Below are positions 9,333 through 16,421 of a DNA stretch of 64,000 nt, piece after piece. Positions within the stretch are counted from its first letter, which is position 1. The number at the start of each line of letters is the position of its first letter. The notes below the pieces were generated by a model. That model saw nothing but the letters and a program-made list of their open reading frames with translations. It was not told where the DNA came from and ran no database searches. The position numbers were made by a program, and so were the translations under genes. The stretch is from Streptomyces sp. NBC_00691. GTDB lineage: Bacteria > Actinomycetota > Actinomycetes > Streptomycetales > Streptomycetaceae. The DNA lies in the NCBI RefSeq assembly GCF_036226665.1, contig NZ_CP109007.1:3450501-3514500 (forward strand). Direction: 5' to 3'.

Positions 9333-10873
9333 TTGGCGGTCTCCTTCCTGCGGGAGGCGGTACGGGACTTCGCGGCGGTCTCCCCGGCGGCCTTCACGGG
9401 CTTGGGGGCGCGGATGACCTCGTACTCGGAGAGGTCGACCTGCCGGGTCTCGCGCCGGAACTCGCCGGTCGTGCCCGGCCACAGCGTGGTGTTGCGCCCG
9501 TTGGCGTCGAGGTACCAGCTCTCGCAGCCGCCCGCCTTCCAGACCGTCCGCTCCATCCGGGCCTGTACCTTGCGGTTCCAGGCGCCGACGGCGGAGGGCC
9601 GGACGGCGAGGGCCGCGCGCCCGCCCAGGACGTTCAGCTGGCGCAGGTAGTCGGCCATGTAGTTCAGCTGGGACTCGATCATCAGGATCATCGAGGAGTT
9701 GCCGAGGCCCGTGTTGGGGCCGATGACCGTCATGAAGTTGGGGAATCCGGCGGCGGTGGCGCCGCGCAGCGCCTCCATGCCGCCCTTCCAGGTCTCGGCG
9801 AGTGTGCTGCCCTCGGCGCCGACGATCCGCGAGGCGATCGGCATGTCGGTGACGTGGAAGCCGGTGCCGAAGATGATCGCGTCGACCTCGGTCTCGGTGC
9901 CGTCGGCGGCGACCACGGTCGAACCGCGGACCTCGCGCAGGCCGGAGGCGACGACGTCGACGTTGGGCTGCGCGATCGCCGGGTAGTACGTGCTGGAGAG
10001 CAGGATGCGCTTGCAGCCGATACGGTACGAGGGGGTCAGCTTGGCCCGCAGCACCGGGTCCTTGACGGACTTGGCGATGTTGGCCTTGGCGAGCTTCTCG
10101 ACGAGCCCGAGCTCGTTCGGGTGCTTGGTGAAGGCGCCGACCTGGAGTTCGCGGATCCCCCAGAGGAGGCCGCGGCGCAGGGTGCCGGTGACGGGCAGGG
10201 CGCGGTGCAGCCAGCGCTCGGGGCCGCTGATGGCCCGGTCCATGCGGCGCATGACCCAGGGGGGCGTGCGCTGGAAGAGCGTCAGCTTGCCGACCTGGGG
10301 CTGGATCGCGGGCACGATCTGGATGGCGGAGGCGCCGGTGCCGATCATGGCGACCCGCTTGCCGGTGAGGTCGTAGTCGTGGTCCCAGCGGGCCGAGTGG
10401 AAGACCTTGCCGGGGAAGTCGGCGATTCCGGGGATGTCCGGGATCTTGGGGTCGGAGAGCGGGCCGGTCGCGGAGACGACCACCTCGGCGCTGAAGGAGC
10501 CCTCGCTGGTCTCGATCTCCCAGCGGAGCGCCTCGGCGTCCCACTCCATCCGCACGACCTCGTGGTTAAGCCGCAGGTGGGGGCGGATCCCGAAGGTGTC
10601 CGTGACATGCTCCAGGTACGCGCGGATGTGGCGCTGTCCGGAGAAGGTCCGCGGCCAGTCGGGGTTGGGCGCGAAGGAGAAGGAGTAGAGGTGGGAGGGG
10701 ACGTCGCAGGCGCAGCCGGGGTAGCTGTTGTCCCGCCACGTGCCGCCCACGGAGTCGGCCCGCTCCAGGACCACGAAGTCGGTGATCCCCTCGCGGCGCA
10801 GCCGGACGGCGGCGCCGAGGCCACCGAATCCCGATCCGATCACCGCCACACGTACCTGCTCGTGCTTCGCCAT
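9329..10873 (-). CDS. Baeyer-Villiger-type flavin monooxygenase
   Basis: A 514-residue FAD/NADPH monooxygenase. GSGFGG at residues 13-18 binds FAD, a second Rossmann motif GTGASA binds NADPH, and between them sits FPGKVFHSARWD. This matches the type I Baeyer-Villiger fingerprint FxGxxxHxxxW followed by D. ATG 10873 has GGGAGG just upstream. It heads the operon with a hydrolase and an SDR, a set suited to oxidising a ketone to an ester, cleaving it and processing the alcohol. A divergent MerR gene with two shared boxes (10944-10986) suggests induction by a ligand. Confidence 0.92.
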   Translation of the reverse strand: MAKHEQVRVAVIGSGFGGLGAAVRLRREGITDFVVLERADSVGGTWRDNSYPGCACDVPSHLYSFSFAPNPDWPRTFSGQRHIRAYLEHVTDTFGIRPHLRLNHEVVRMEWDAEALRWEIETSEGSFSAEVVVSATGPLSDPKIPDIPGIADFPGKVFHSARWDHDYDLTGKRVAMIGTGASAIQIVPAIQPQVGKLTLFQRTPPWVMRRMDRAISGPERWLHRALPVTGTLRRGLLWGIRELQVGAFTKHPNELGLVEKLAKANIAKSVKDPVLRAKLTPSYRIGCKRILLSSTYYPAIAQPNVDVVASGLREVRGSTVVAADGTETEVDAIIFGTGFHVTDMPIASRIVGAEGSTLAETWKGGMEALRGATAAGFPNFMTVIGPNTGLGNSSMILMIESQLNYMADYLRQLNVLGGRAALAVRPSAVGAWNRKVQARMERTVWKAGGCESWYLDANGRNTTLWPGTTGEFRRETRQVDLSEYEVIRAPKPVKAAGETAAKSRTASRRKETAK

Positions 10874-10943
10874 GCCGCCTCCCGCGTGCCCGGCCAATCA
10901 CGCCAGCAATCACTGGCACAGTCGGGACTGTAGAGCAGCTCCA

Positions 10944-10986
10944 TACCGAGCGGTAGGGGTCGGACGAGGGAAAGTTACCGGCGGTA
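10944..10986. promoter_or_regulatory. Two TACCG/CGGTA operators between BVMO operon and merR
   Basis: Inverted repeats TACCG-AG-CGGTA (10944-10955) and TACCG-G-CGGTA (10976-10986) lie in the 131-bp divergent intergenic region. The second box is followed by ACAACATAGG shortly before the MerR start, so it probably overlaps that promoter's spacer, as is usual for MerR regulators. The first box is placed to act on the monooxygenase operon. Assignment to the MerR protein at 11005 is inferred from location. Confidence 0.65.
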
Positions 10987-11004
10987 CAACATAGGCTGGC
11001 GTCC

Positions 11005-11808
11005 GTGGCTGAAGGATCAGGCAAAGGGACAGGCGACGGATCAGGACCCGGCACGGTGACTCACCAGGGCGCACGCGAGGACCGGCGAGGCGGCACGGGC
11101 GCGAGCCCGCACCAGGTCACGCCCGGACCCGAGGGCGTCGCACGCGAGCCCGAGGGCGTACGCGAGTACCGCATGGAGGAGCTGGCGACCGCCGCCGGCA
11201 TCACCGTGCGCACCCTGCGCTTCTACCGCGAGCGCGGCCTGATCCCCCCGCCCCGCCGCGAGGGCCGGATCGCCTGGTATGACGAGCAGCACCTGGCCCG
11301 GCTGCGCACGATCGCCGCCCTCCTGGAGCGCGGCCACACCCTCAACGGCATCGCCGACCTCACCACCGCCTTCGAGAGCGGCCGCAACGTCCGCGAGGTG
11401 CTCGCCCTCGGCGCGCCCAGCGAGGAGGAACCGGTCCGCCTCACCCCCGGGGAACTCGCCGACCACTTCGCCGGCGAGGTCACCCCGGAGAACCTCGCCG
11501 CGGCCCTGGACCTCGGCTACCTCGTCACCGACGGCGAGGAGATCATCCACATCAGCCGCCGGCTGCTCGACGTCTCCGCCGCGCTCGTCCGCGAGGGCGT
11601 TCCGCTCGCCGAGGTCCTCAAGGCCGGCGCCCGCGTCCGCGAGCACGCCGACGCCCTCGCCGAGATCTTCACCGACCTGCTGCGCACCCACGCGGCCGAG
11701 GACGACCTGTGGCGGCTCCGCCCGCTCGCGAAGAGCGTGGTGGAGGCGGAACTCTCGATGGCCCTCGACCGCCGCCTGAGCCCGGGAGCCCCGCCCGAGG
11801 GCCCCTGA
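11005..11808 (+). CDS. MerR-family regulator of the BVMO operon
   Basis: A 267-residue regulator. A low-complexity N-terminal extension of about 55 residues precedes the MerR winged helix-turn-helix (YRMEELATAAGITVRTLRFY), then a dimerisation helix and a C-terminal effector-type domain of about 150 residues with no cysteine-rich metal site. The GTG at 11005 is the first start; an internal GTG at 11056 or ATG at 11173 would remove most or all of the extension, and no strong ribosome site decides. It is divergent from the monooxygenase operon and shares two palindromes with it. Confidence 0.82.
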   Translation: MAEGSGKGTGDGSGPGTVTHQGAREDRRGGTGASPHQVTPGPEGVAREPEGVREYRMEELATAAGITVRTLRFYRERGLIPPPRREGRIAWYDEQHLARLRTIAALLERGHTLNGIADLTTAFESGRNVREVLALGAPSEEEPVRLTPGELADHFAGEVTPENLAAALDLGYLVTDGEEIIHISRRLLDVSAALVREGVPLAEVLKAGARVREHADALAEIFTDLLRTHAAEDDLWRLRPLAKSVVEAELSMALDRRLSPGAPPEGP

Positions 11809-11824
11809 GGCTCCCCCGGCCGTC

Positions 11825-12628
11825 CTACAGCTCGTAGACGGCGGTCACGGGCGCGTGGTCGCTCCAGCGCTCGGCATGGGTGGCGGCCCGCTCGACGTAC
11901 GCCTTGACGGCCTTGGCGGCGAGCCCGGGGGTGGCGAGCTGGTAGTCGATGCGCCAGCCACTGTCGTTGTCGAAGGCGCGGCCGCGGTAGGACCACCAGG
12001 AGTAGGGCCCCTCCTGCTCGGGATGCAGGGCGCGCACGACGTCCACGTACCCCCCGTCACCCTCCGCCAGCACCTTCCCGAACCACTCGCGCTCCTCGGG
12101 GAGGAAGCCGGCGTTCTTCCTGTTGGCCTTCCAGTTCTTGAGGTCGGCCTCCTGGTGGGCGATGTTCCAGTCCCCGCAGACGACGACCTCGCGCCCGTCG
12201 GCGGCGGACCGGGCGCGCAGCTCCTTCAGGTACGGCAGGAACTCGCCCATGAACCGGTACTTCTCGTCCTGGCGCTCGGTGCCGACCTCCCCCGAGGGCA
12301 GGTAGAGGCTGGCGACGGTGACACCGGGCAGGTCGGCCTCGACGTACCGGCCGCTGGTGTCGAACTCGCTCGACCCGAAGCCGACGCGGACCCGGTCGGG
12401 CTCGCGGCGCGTGAAGAGGGAGACCCCGGCGCGCCCCTTGGCGGCGGCGGGCGCGTGGACGGTGAACCAGCCCTCGGGCGCCCGCACCTCCGGCGGCAGC
12501 TGCGCCTGCTCGGCGCGCACCTCCTGGAGGCAGACGGCATCGGCGGAGGTCCCGCCGAGCCACTCGACGAAGCCCTTCTTCGCGGCGGCACGGAGACCAT
12601 TGACATTCACGGACGTCACAGTGAGCAT
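11825..12628 (-). CDS. xthA: Exodeoxyribonuclease III (AP endonuclease)
   Basis: A 267-residue ExoIII-family nuclease of base-excision repair that cuts at abasic sites and trims 3' blocked ends. Visible motifs are VNVNGLRAA at the N-terminus, LQEVRAE (metal-binding Glu), YLPSGEVG, GDWNIAHQ (Asp and Asn of the active site), WWSYRGRAFDNDSGWRIDYQ and the catalytic SDHAPV near the C-terminus. ATG 12628 starts the fold directly. The MerR gene ends 16 bp beyond its stop (convergent), and a GNAT gene is divergent across 50 bp. Confidence 0.93.
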   Translation of the reverse strand: MLTVTSVNVNGLRAAAKKGFVEWLGGTSADAVCLQEVRAEQAQLPPEVRAPEGWFTVHAPAAAKGRAGVSLFTRREPDRVRVGFGSSEFDTSGRYVEADLPGVTVASLYLPSGEVGTERQDEKYRFMGEFLPYLKELRARSAADGREVVVCGDWNIAHQEADLKNWKANRKNAGFLPEEREWFGKVLAEGDGGYVDVVRALHPEQEGPYSWWSYRGRAFDNDSGWRIDYQLATPGLAAKAVKAYVERAATHAERWSDHAPVTAVYEL

Positions 12629-12665
12629 CCCGGGAGAATACCGACACCCTGCCGTCGCATACATG

Positions 12666-12671
12666 TACGAT
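12666..12671 (+). promoter_or_regulatory. -10 box TACGAT for a leaderless GNAT mRNA
   Basis: TACGAT ends 7 bp before ATG 12679, which places the transcription start at or next to the start codon. There is no Shine-Dalgarno sequence in between. A clear -35 hexamer is not seen. Leaderless mRNAs are common in Streptomyces. Confidence 0.5.
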
Positions 12672-12678
12672 ACTCCGC

Positions 12679-13158
12679 ATGAACATCCAGCCCACGCCCT
12701 ACGACCACCCCGACGCCGTCAAGCTCAACGACGCGGTCCAGGCGGAGTACGCCGTCCGCTACGGCGACGAGGGCGACGCCACACCGCTGGACGCCGGGAT
12801 GTTCGTCCCCCCGCAGGGCCTCTACCTTCTCGCCTACGACCCCGACGGCAGCCCGGTCGCCACCGGCGGCTGGCGCACCCAGGACAAGAACGACGAGGGC
12901 TACGAGAACGGCGACGCCGAACTCAAGCGCATGTACGTGATCCCCGAGGCCCGCGGCCTGGGACTGGCCCGCCGCATCCTCTCCGCCCTGGAGTCCGACG
13001 CCCGCCAGGCCGGCCGCACCCGCATGGTCCTGGAGACGGGCACGGCCCAGCCGGAGGCGATAGCCCTCTACGCCTCCAGCGGCTACGCCCCCTGCGCCAA
13101 GTTCGGCATGTACCGCGACCACGACAACAGCCGCTGCTTCGCCAAGCCCCTGAACTGA
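12679..13158 (+). CDS. GNAT-family N-acetyltransferase
   Basis: A 159-residue GNAT. Beta-strand 4 with ELKRMYVIPEARGLGLARRI near residues 88-107 is the acetyl-CoA pyrophosphate loop (Gln/Arg-x-x-Gly-x-Gly/Ala form), followed by ALYASSGY of motif B. The start is ATG 12679, without a ribosome site and probably leaderless. It is divergent from xthA. The substrate is not predictable. A strong hairpin region (13170-13298) follows. Confidence 0.88.
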   Translation: MNIQPTPYDHPDAVKLNDAVQAEYAVRYGDEGDATPLDAGMFVPPQGLYLLAYDPDGSPVATGGWRTQDKNDEGYENGDAELKRMYVIPEARGLGLARRILSALESDARQAGRTRMVLETGTAQPEAIALYASSGYAPCAKFGMYRDHDNSRCFAKPLN

Positions 13159-13200
13159 GCACTCCCCCGACGCCCCCGCCCGGTCCGGACGGGGCGTGGC

Positions 13201-13227
13201 CGCATCGACCGCATCGACCGCATCGAC
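13201..13227. repeat. 9-bp tandem repeat CGCATCGAC x3
   Basis: Three perfect copies of CGCATCGAC run head to tail, followed by a partial fourth (CGCACC), in the short interval after the GNAT gene. It is non-coding, and no function is seen. Confidence 0.8.
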
Positions 13228-13256
13228 CGCACCGGATCACGCGAGGCCCCACCAAC

Positions 13257-13298
13257 GACGAGATCCCGCCCGATCTTTCGATCGGACGGGATCTCGTC
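13257..13298. terminator. Long hairpin, bidirectional terminator
   Basis: Arms 13257-13275 and 13280-13298 pair over 19 positions with one mismatch around a TTTC loop. The hairpin lies between the convergent GNAT gene (+) and tRNA-Ala (-), so it can end transcription from both sides. Confidence 0.85.
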
Positions 13299-13333
13299 AC
13301 CGTTCCCGAGAGCTACTCGCGAACTGTCGTTTG

Positions 13334-13407
13334 TGGACCTGTGGGGATTTGAACCCCAGACCCCCTCGATGCGAACGAGGTGCGCTACCAGACTGCGCCA
13401 CAGGCCC
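13334..13407 (-). tRNA. tRNA-Ala (anticodon CGC)
   Basis: A 74-nt cloverleaf read on the minus strand. The acceptor stem GGGCCTG pairs with CAGGTCC and includes the G3-U70 wobble that defines alanine tRNAs. The D-arm is GCGC/GCGC, the anticodon stem CCTCG/CGAGG has loop TTCGCAT (anticodon CGC, reading GCG), and the T-arm is TGGGG TTCAAAT CCCCA. The discriminator is A and CCA is not encoded. A promoter is seen at 13422-13449 and a terminator hairpin downstream. Confidence 0.97.
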
Positions 13408-13421
13408 TTGCGACGTGTGAA

Positions 13422-13449
13422 ACATTAGCATCCCGACCGGCCCAGACAA
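13422..13449 (-). promoter_or_regulatory. Promoter of tRNA-Ala
   Basis: On the minus strand, TTGTCT (13449-13444) and TAATGT (13427-13422) are separated by 16 bp, a good match to the housekeeping sigma consensus. The -10 box ends about 14 nt before the mature tRNA 5' end. Confidence 0.65.
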
Positions 13450-13502
13450 AAATCCGTTCCCGCGCAGGTCAGCCGGGGGCCGTCGCGGGTCCCCGGCGGG
13501 GG

Positions 13503-14543
13503 TTATTCGTTGGCCGCGCGGGGGCGGTCGTCGTCCGCGTACTGGTCGAAGAGCGGGGTGCGGCCGTGGTCGCGGCCGCGGCGCGGAGGGGTGGTGCGCT
13601 GGCGCGGGGCCGGGGGCGGCGTGGGGGCCGGGTCGGCCACCGTGGAGGAGCGGGCCGCGCTCCAGGTCTCCGGATCCGTGATGTCGATCCCGCTCGTGGC
13701 GCGCGGGGCCACCGGGGCGGTGACGTAGGTGGGGAGCGGCACCGGGACCGGGTCCCAGCTGTCGCCGCGGGCCGGGCCGCGCTCGCGCTGCTGGTCGACC
13801 CACTCCGCGTGGTCCGTCTGCTCGACCAGGGCGCGCCGGTCCGCCTCCTGCGGGGAGGGACCGGGGACGGATTCGGGCGACGGCTCGGGCGTGGGCGCCG
13901 GGCGACGGCTCTCGCGGAGCCGCGCAGCCGCCGCTTCCGCCCGCCGCCGGTCCATCACGTACACGAAGCGCCGGCGTTCCTGGACCCGCAGGTGGACGAT
14001 GTACGCGCTGAGGAGCAGCGCGGGCACGGCCGGCACCCACAGGAAGGCGACCCCGCCGACGGCGGCGACGACCGCGCCGAGGGTGAAGCCGGCGAAGAGC
14101 AGCGTCGTGGTGCGGCGGCGGCGGGCGAGGACCTTGCCGCGGCGGGCGCGTTCGGCCGCCGCGCCGGTGGCCGGGCGGGCCGGTGCCGGGGCGGGGTTCG
14201 GGGCGGGTTGCGCCGCCTGCTCCCGCTCGGGGAGTTCCAGGCGCGCTTCCGTTCTGGCCGCGGGCGCGGAGAACGCCCGGACGTCGACCGAACTCAAATG
14301 CTCGGTTTCCACGTCCGGGTCCACGTCGGGCGTCGGACCCTCCGCCGTACGGTCCCGCTGCTTGAGCTCCTTGGCATATCGGCGCTCCATGCCCGCCCGT
14401 CCGGAAAGGAGCCGGATGGCGGTGCTGAAGCGTTCCGTCGGACGGGCTTCGTTCAGCTCGTCCTGCCTGCGGAGCCACATCGGTACCAAGTAGGCGGCCC
14501 AGGCCCCGACGATGACTGCGTAGATGAGGCCGCTGCTGCTCAC
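13503..14543 (-). CDS. sepX: Divisome membrane protein SepX/GlpR
   Basis: A 346-residue protein. One N-terminal transmembrane helix (SSSGLIYAVIVGAWAAYLVP), a charged cytoplasmic linker, two more adjacent hydrophobic helices near residues 145-185, then a long Pro/Arg/Ala-rich disordered tail. This matches the actinobacterial protein described as SepX in Streptomyces (cell division and sporulation) and as GlpR, the membrane receptor of gephyrin-like Glp, in Corynebacterium. The presumed partner glp lies 2 kb upstream on the same strand, which supports the call. A 137-bp AT-rich region separates it from the preceding GNAT. A GCCGGGG/CCCCGGC hairpin (13472-13497) follows the stop. Confidence 0.85.
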   Translation of the reverse strand: MSSSGLIYAVIVGAWAAYLVPMWLRRQDELNEARPTERFSTAIRLLSGRAGMERRYAKELKQRDRTAEGPTPDVDPDVETEHLSSVDVRAFSAPAARTEARLELPEREQAAQPAPNPAPAPARPATGAAAERARRGKVLARRRRTTTLLFAGFTLGAVVAAVGGVAFLWVPAVPALLLSAYIVHLRVQERRRFVYVMDRRRAEAAAARLRESRRPAPTPEPSPESVPGPSPQEADRRALVEQTDHAEWVDQQRERGPARGDSWDPVPVPLPTYVTAPVAPRATSGIDITDPETWSAARSSTVADPAPTPPPAPRQRTTPPRRGRDHGRTPLFDQYADDDRPRAANE

Positions 14544-14680
14544 GCCTCACACGGTAGAGGGGTTCGCGCGACGGCATCGGCCAATTGGCCCGGTGTGTCG
14601 CACGATCTGGCTGATATCACTGAACTTTTTTGTGATTGTTCAGATCGATTGACTGCCAACTACCGACTAAATTCGAACAC
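14544..14680. promoter_or_regulatory. AT-rich region upstream of sepX with nested inverted repeats
   Basis: This interval is far richer in A/T than its surroundings (runs such as TTATTTTATTC). It contains TGATATCA (14612-14619) and CTGAAC-N12-GTTCAG (14620-14643); inside the latter, ATCAC and GTGAT also form an inverted pair. It probably holds the sepX promoter and a regulator site, but no protein can be named. Confidence 0.5.
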
Positions 14681-15292
14681 TTATTTTATTCTCGCCTGAT
14701 GCCAGCGGCGCAGCAGCCCCTCCGGCACCTCCTCCGCCGTCAACGCGAAGACCAGATGGTCCCGCCACGCGCCGTCGATGTGGAGGTAGCGCGGCCGCAA
14801 CCCCTCCTCGCGGAAGCCCAGTTTCTCGACGACCCGGCGCGAGGGCCCGTTCTCCGGACGGATGCACACCTCCATCCGGTGCAGACCGACCGAGCGGAAG
14901 CAGTGGTCGACCGCGAGCGCGACCGCCGTCGGCATGACACCGCGTCCGGCCACCTCGCTGTCCACCCAGTAGCCCACGTGCCCCGAGCACATCGAACCCC
15001 AGGTGATGCCCGCGACCGTCAACTGCCCGACCAGCCGGCCCCGGTACTCGATCACGAACGGCAGCATCCGCCCCGCGTTCGCCTCCGACCGCAGATGGCG
15101 GACCATCTGGCGGTACGTCGGCCGCTGCGCCACCGGCCCGCCCGGAGCCGGCGGCGGAACCGTCGCCTCCCAGGGCCGCAGCCACTCCCGGTTGCGCCGG
15201 TTCACCTCGCGCCAGGCCGTGTGGTCACGCATCTTTATCGGACGGAGCATCACCTCTCCGTCCACGAGAACGGCCGGCCAGGTCGGGATCAC
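14681..15292 (-). CDS. RimJ-like GNAT acetyltransferase
   Basis: A 203-residue GNAT resembling the ribosomal-protein acetyltransferase RimJ. It has LVDGEVMLRPIKMRDHTAWR at the start, GYWVDSEVAGRGVMPTAVAL as the acetyl-CoA loop near residue 110, and the motif-B segment NGPSRRVVEKLGFREEG. The GTG at 15292 overlaps the mog stop by 4 bp, so it is translationally coupled to the moco genes. Recalled synteny: a rimJ-annotated gene sits beside moeA and galU in mycobacteria as well. The protein substrate is unproven. Confidence 0.87.
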   Translation of the reverse strand: MIPTWPAVLVDGEVMLRPIKMRDHTAWREVNRRNREWLRPWEATVPPPAPGGPVAQRPTYRQMVRHLRSEANAGRMLPFVIEYRGRLVGQLTVAGITWGSMCSGHVGYWVDSEVAGRGVMPTAVALAVDHCFRSVGLHRMEVCIRPENGPSRRVVEKLGFREEGLRPRYLHIDGAWRDHLVFALTAEEVPEGLLRRWHQARIK

Positions 15293-15882
15293 GACGGTCT
15301 CGGGTGGTCGCCGCCGCGGATCTGGTCGACGCCGTGCCGCAGGATCGGCTCCAGGACGGTCAGCCCGTCCCGCACCCCGCCGGAGGACCCCGGCAGGTTC
15401 ACGATCAGCGTGCCGCCCGCCACCCCGGCGAGACCCCGCGAGAGGGCCGCCGTGGGCACCTTCTCCCGGCCGTACGCCCGGATCGCCTCCGGGATGCCCG
15501 GGATCTCCCGCTCCAGGACCCGGCGGGTCACCTCGGGCGTCTCGTCGGTGGGCGAGATGCCCGTACCGCCGGTGGTCACGATCACGTCGTACCCCGCGGC
15601 GATCCCGGCCCGCAGCGCCGCCTCGACCGGCGCCCCGTCCGGGACGACCTGCGGGCCCTCCACGGCGAAGCCCATCCGGGTCAGGCCCTCGGCGATCAGC
15701 GGACCGCCCTTGTCCTCGTAGACCCCGGCGGCCGCCCGGTTGGAGGCGGTGACGACCAGCGCGGAGTACGGGGCGAGGAGCGTGCCCCCGTCAGCGCCTC
15801 CGACCGCGGCCGGGACATGCTCCTCGTGGTCGTGGTCGTGGTCGTGGTCGTGGGCGCCCGACGCCCGTCCCCCGCGCGTCAC
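15289..15882 (-). CDS. MogA/MoaB-family molybdopterin adenylyltransferase
   Basis: A 197-residue MoaB/Mog-fold protein that activates molybdopterin by adenylylation in molybdenum cofactor synthesis. The fold carries VVTASNRAAAG, DVIVTTGGTGISPTDETPEV (the nucleotide/molybdopterin loop) and NLPGSSGGV. It is preceded by an unusual His/Asp tract, AHDHDHDHDHEEH, near residues 10-22, likely a metal-binding tail. The GTG start overlaps the moaC stop by 4 bp. It sits in the operon galU-glp-moaC-mog-GNAT. Confidence 0.88.
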   Translation of the reverse strand: MTRGGRASGAHDHDHDHDHEEHVPAAVGGADGGTLLAPYSALVVTASNRAAAGVYEDKGGPLIAEGLTRMGFAVEGPQVVPDGAPVEAALRAGIAAGYDVIVTTGGTGISPTDETPEVTRRVLEREIPGIPEAIRAYGREKVPTAALSRGLAGVAGGTLIVNLPGSSGGVRDGLTVLEPILRHGVDQIRGGDHPRPS

Positions 15883-16364
15883 GACTCGCCCCGCGTCCAG
15901 TGGCCCGACTTCCCGCCCGTCTTCTCCTCCACCCGTACGTCGGAGATGACCGCGCCCTTGTCGACCGCCTTCACCATGTCGACCACCGTGAGGGCCGCCA
16001 CCGAGACCGCCGTCAGGGCCTCCATCTCGACGCCCGTGCGGTCCGTGGTCTTCACCGTCGCCAGGATCTCGACCGCGTCGTCGGTGACCGCCAGGTCCAG
16101 GGTCACGCCCGACACGGCCAGCGGGTGGCAGAGCGGGATGAGGTCCGGGGTCTTCTTGGCGCCCATGATCCCGGCGATCCGGGCCGTGGCGAGCGCGTCG
16201 CCCTTCGGGACGCCCTCGCCGCGCAGCAGCTCGATCACGCGCGGCGAGACGAGGACCCGCCCGCTGGCGCGTGCCGTGCGGGACGTGACGTCCTTCGCCG
16301 AAACGTCGACCATGCGGGCCGCGCCCGCCTCGTCGATGTGGGTGAGACCTTGCTGCGTGCTCAT
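15879..16364 (-). CDS. moaC: Cyclic pyranopterin monophosphate synthase MoaC
   Basis: A 161-residue MoaC, the second step of molybdenum cofactor synthesis, converting the 3',8-cyclo-GTP intermediate to cPMP. Diagnostic segments: ARMVDVSAKDVTSRTA, GDALATARIAGIMGAKKT, LIPLCHPL and the active-site TDRTGVEMEALTAV, with MVKAVDKGAVISDV near the end. ATG 16364 has GGGAG upstream. It lies 57 bp after glp and its stop overlaps the mog start. Confidence 0.95.
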   Translation of the reverse strand: MSTQQGLTHIDEAGAARMVDVSAKDVTSRTARASGRVLVSPRVIELLRGEGVPKGDALATARIAGIMGAKKTPDLIPLCHPLAVSGVTLDLAVTDDAVEILATVKTTDRTGVEMEALTAVSVAALTVVDMVKAVDKGAVISDVRVEEKTGGKSGHWTRGES

Positions 16365-16421
16365 CGCCGTGACACTCCCGGTCGCTGTGTGGGACGACAC
16401 CGTACCCCCACCCTCGCCCCC

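Noticed and set aside
13201..13227. CRISPR-like array from CGCATCGAC repeats
   Set aside because: Units are 9 bp with no spacers and no cas genes are present.
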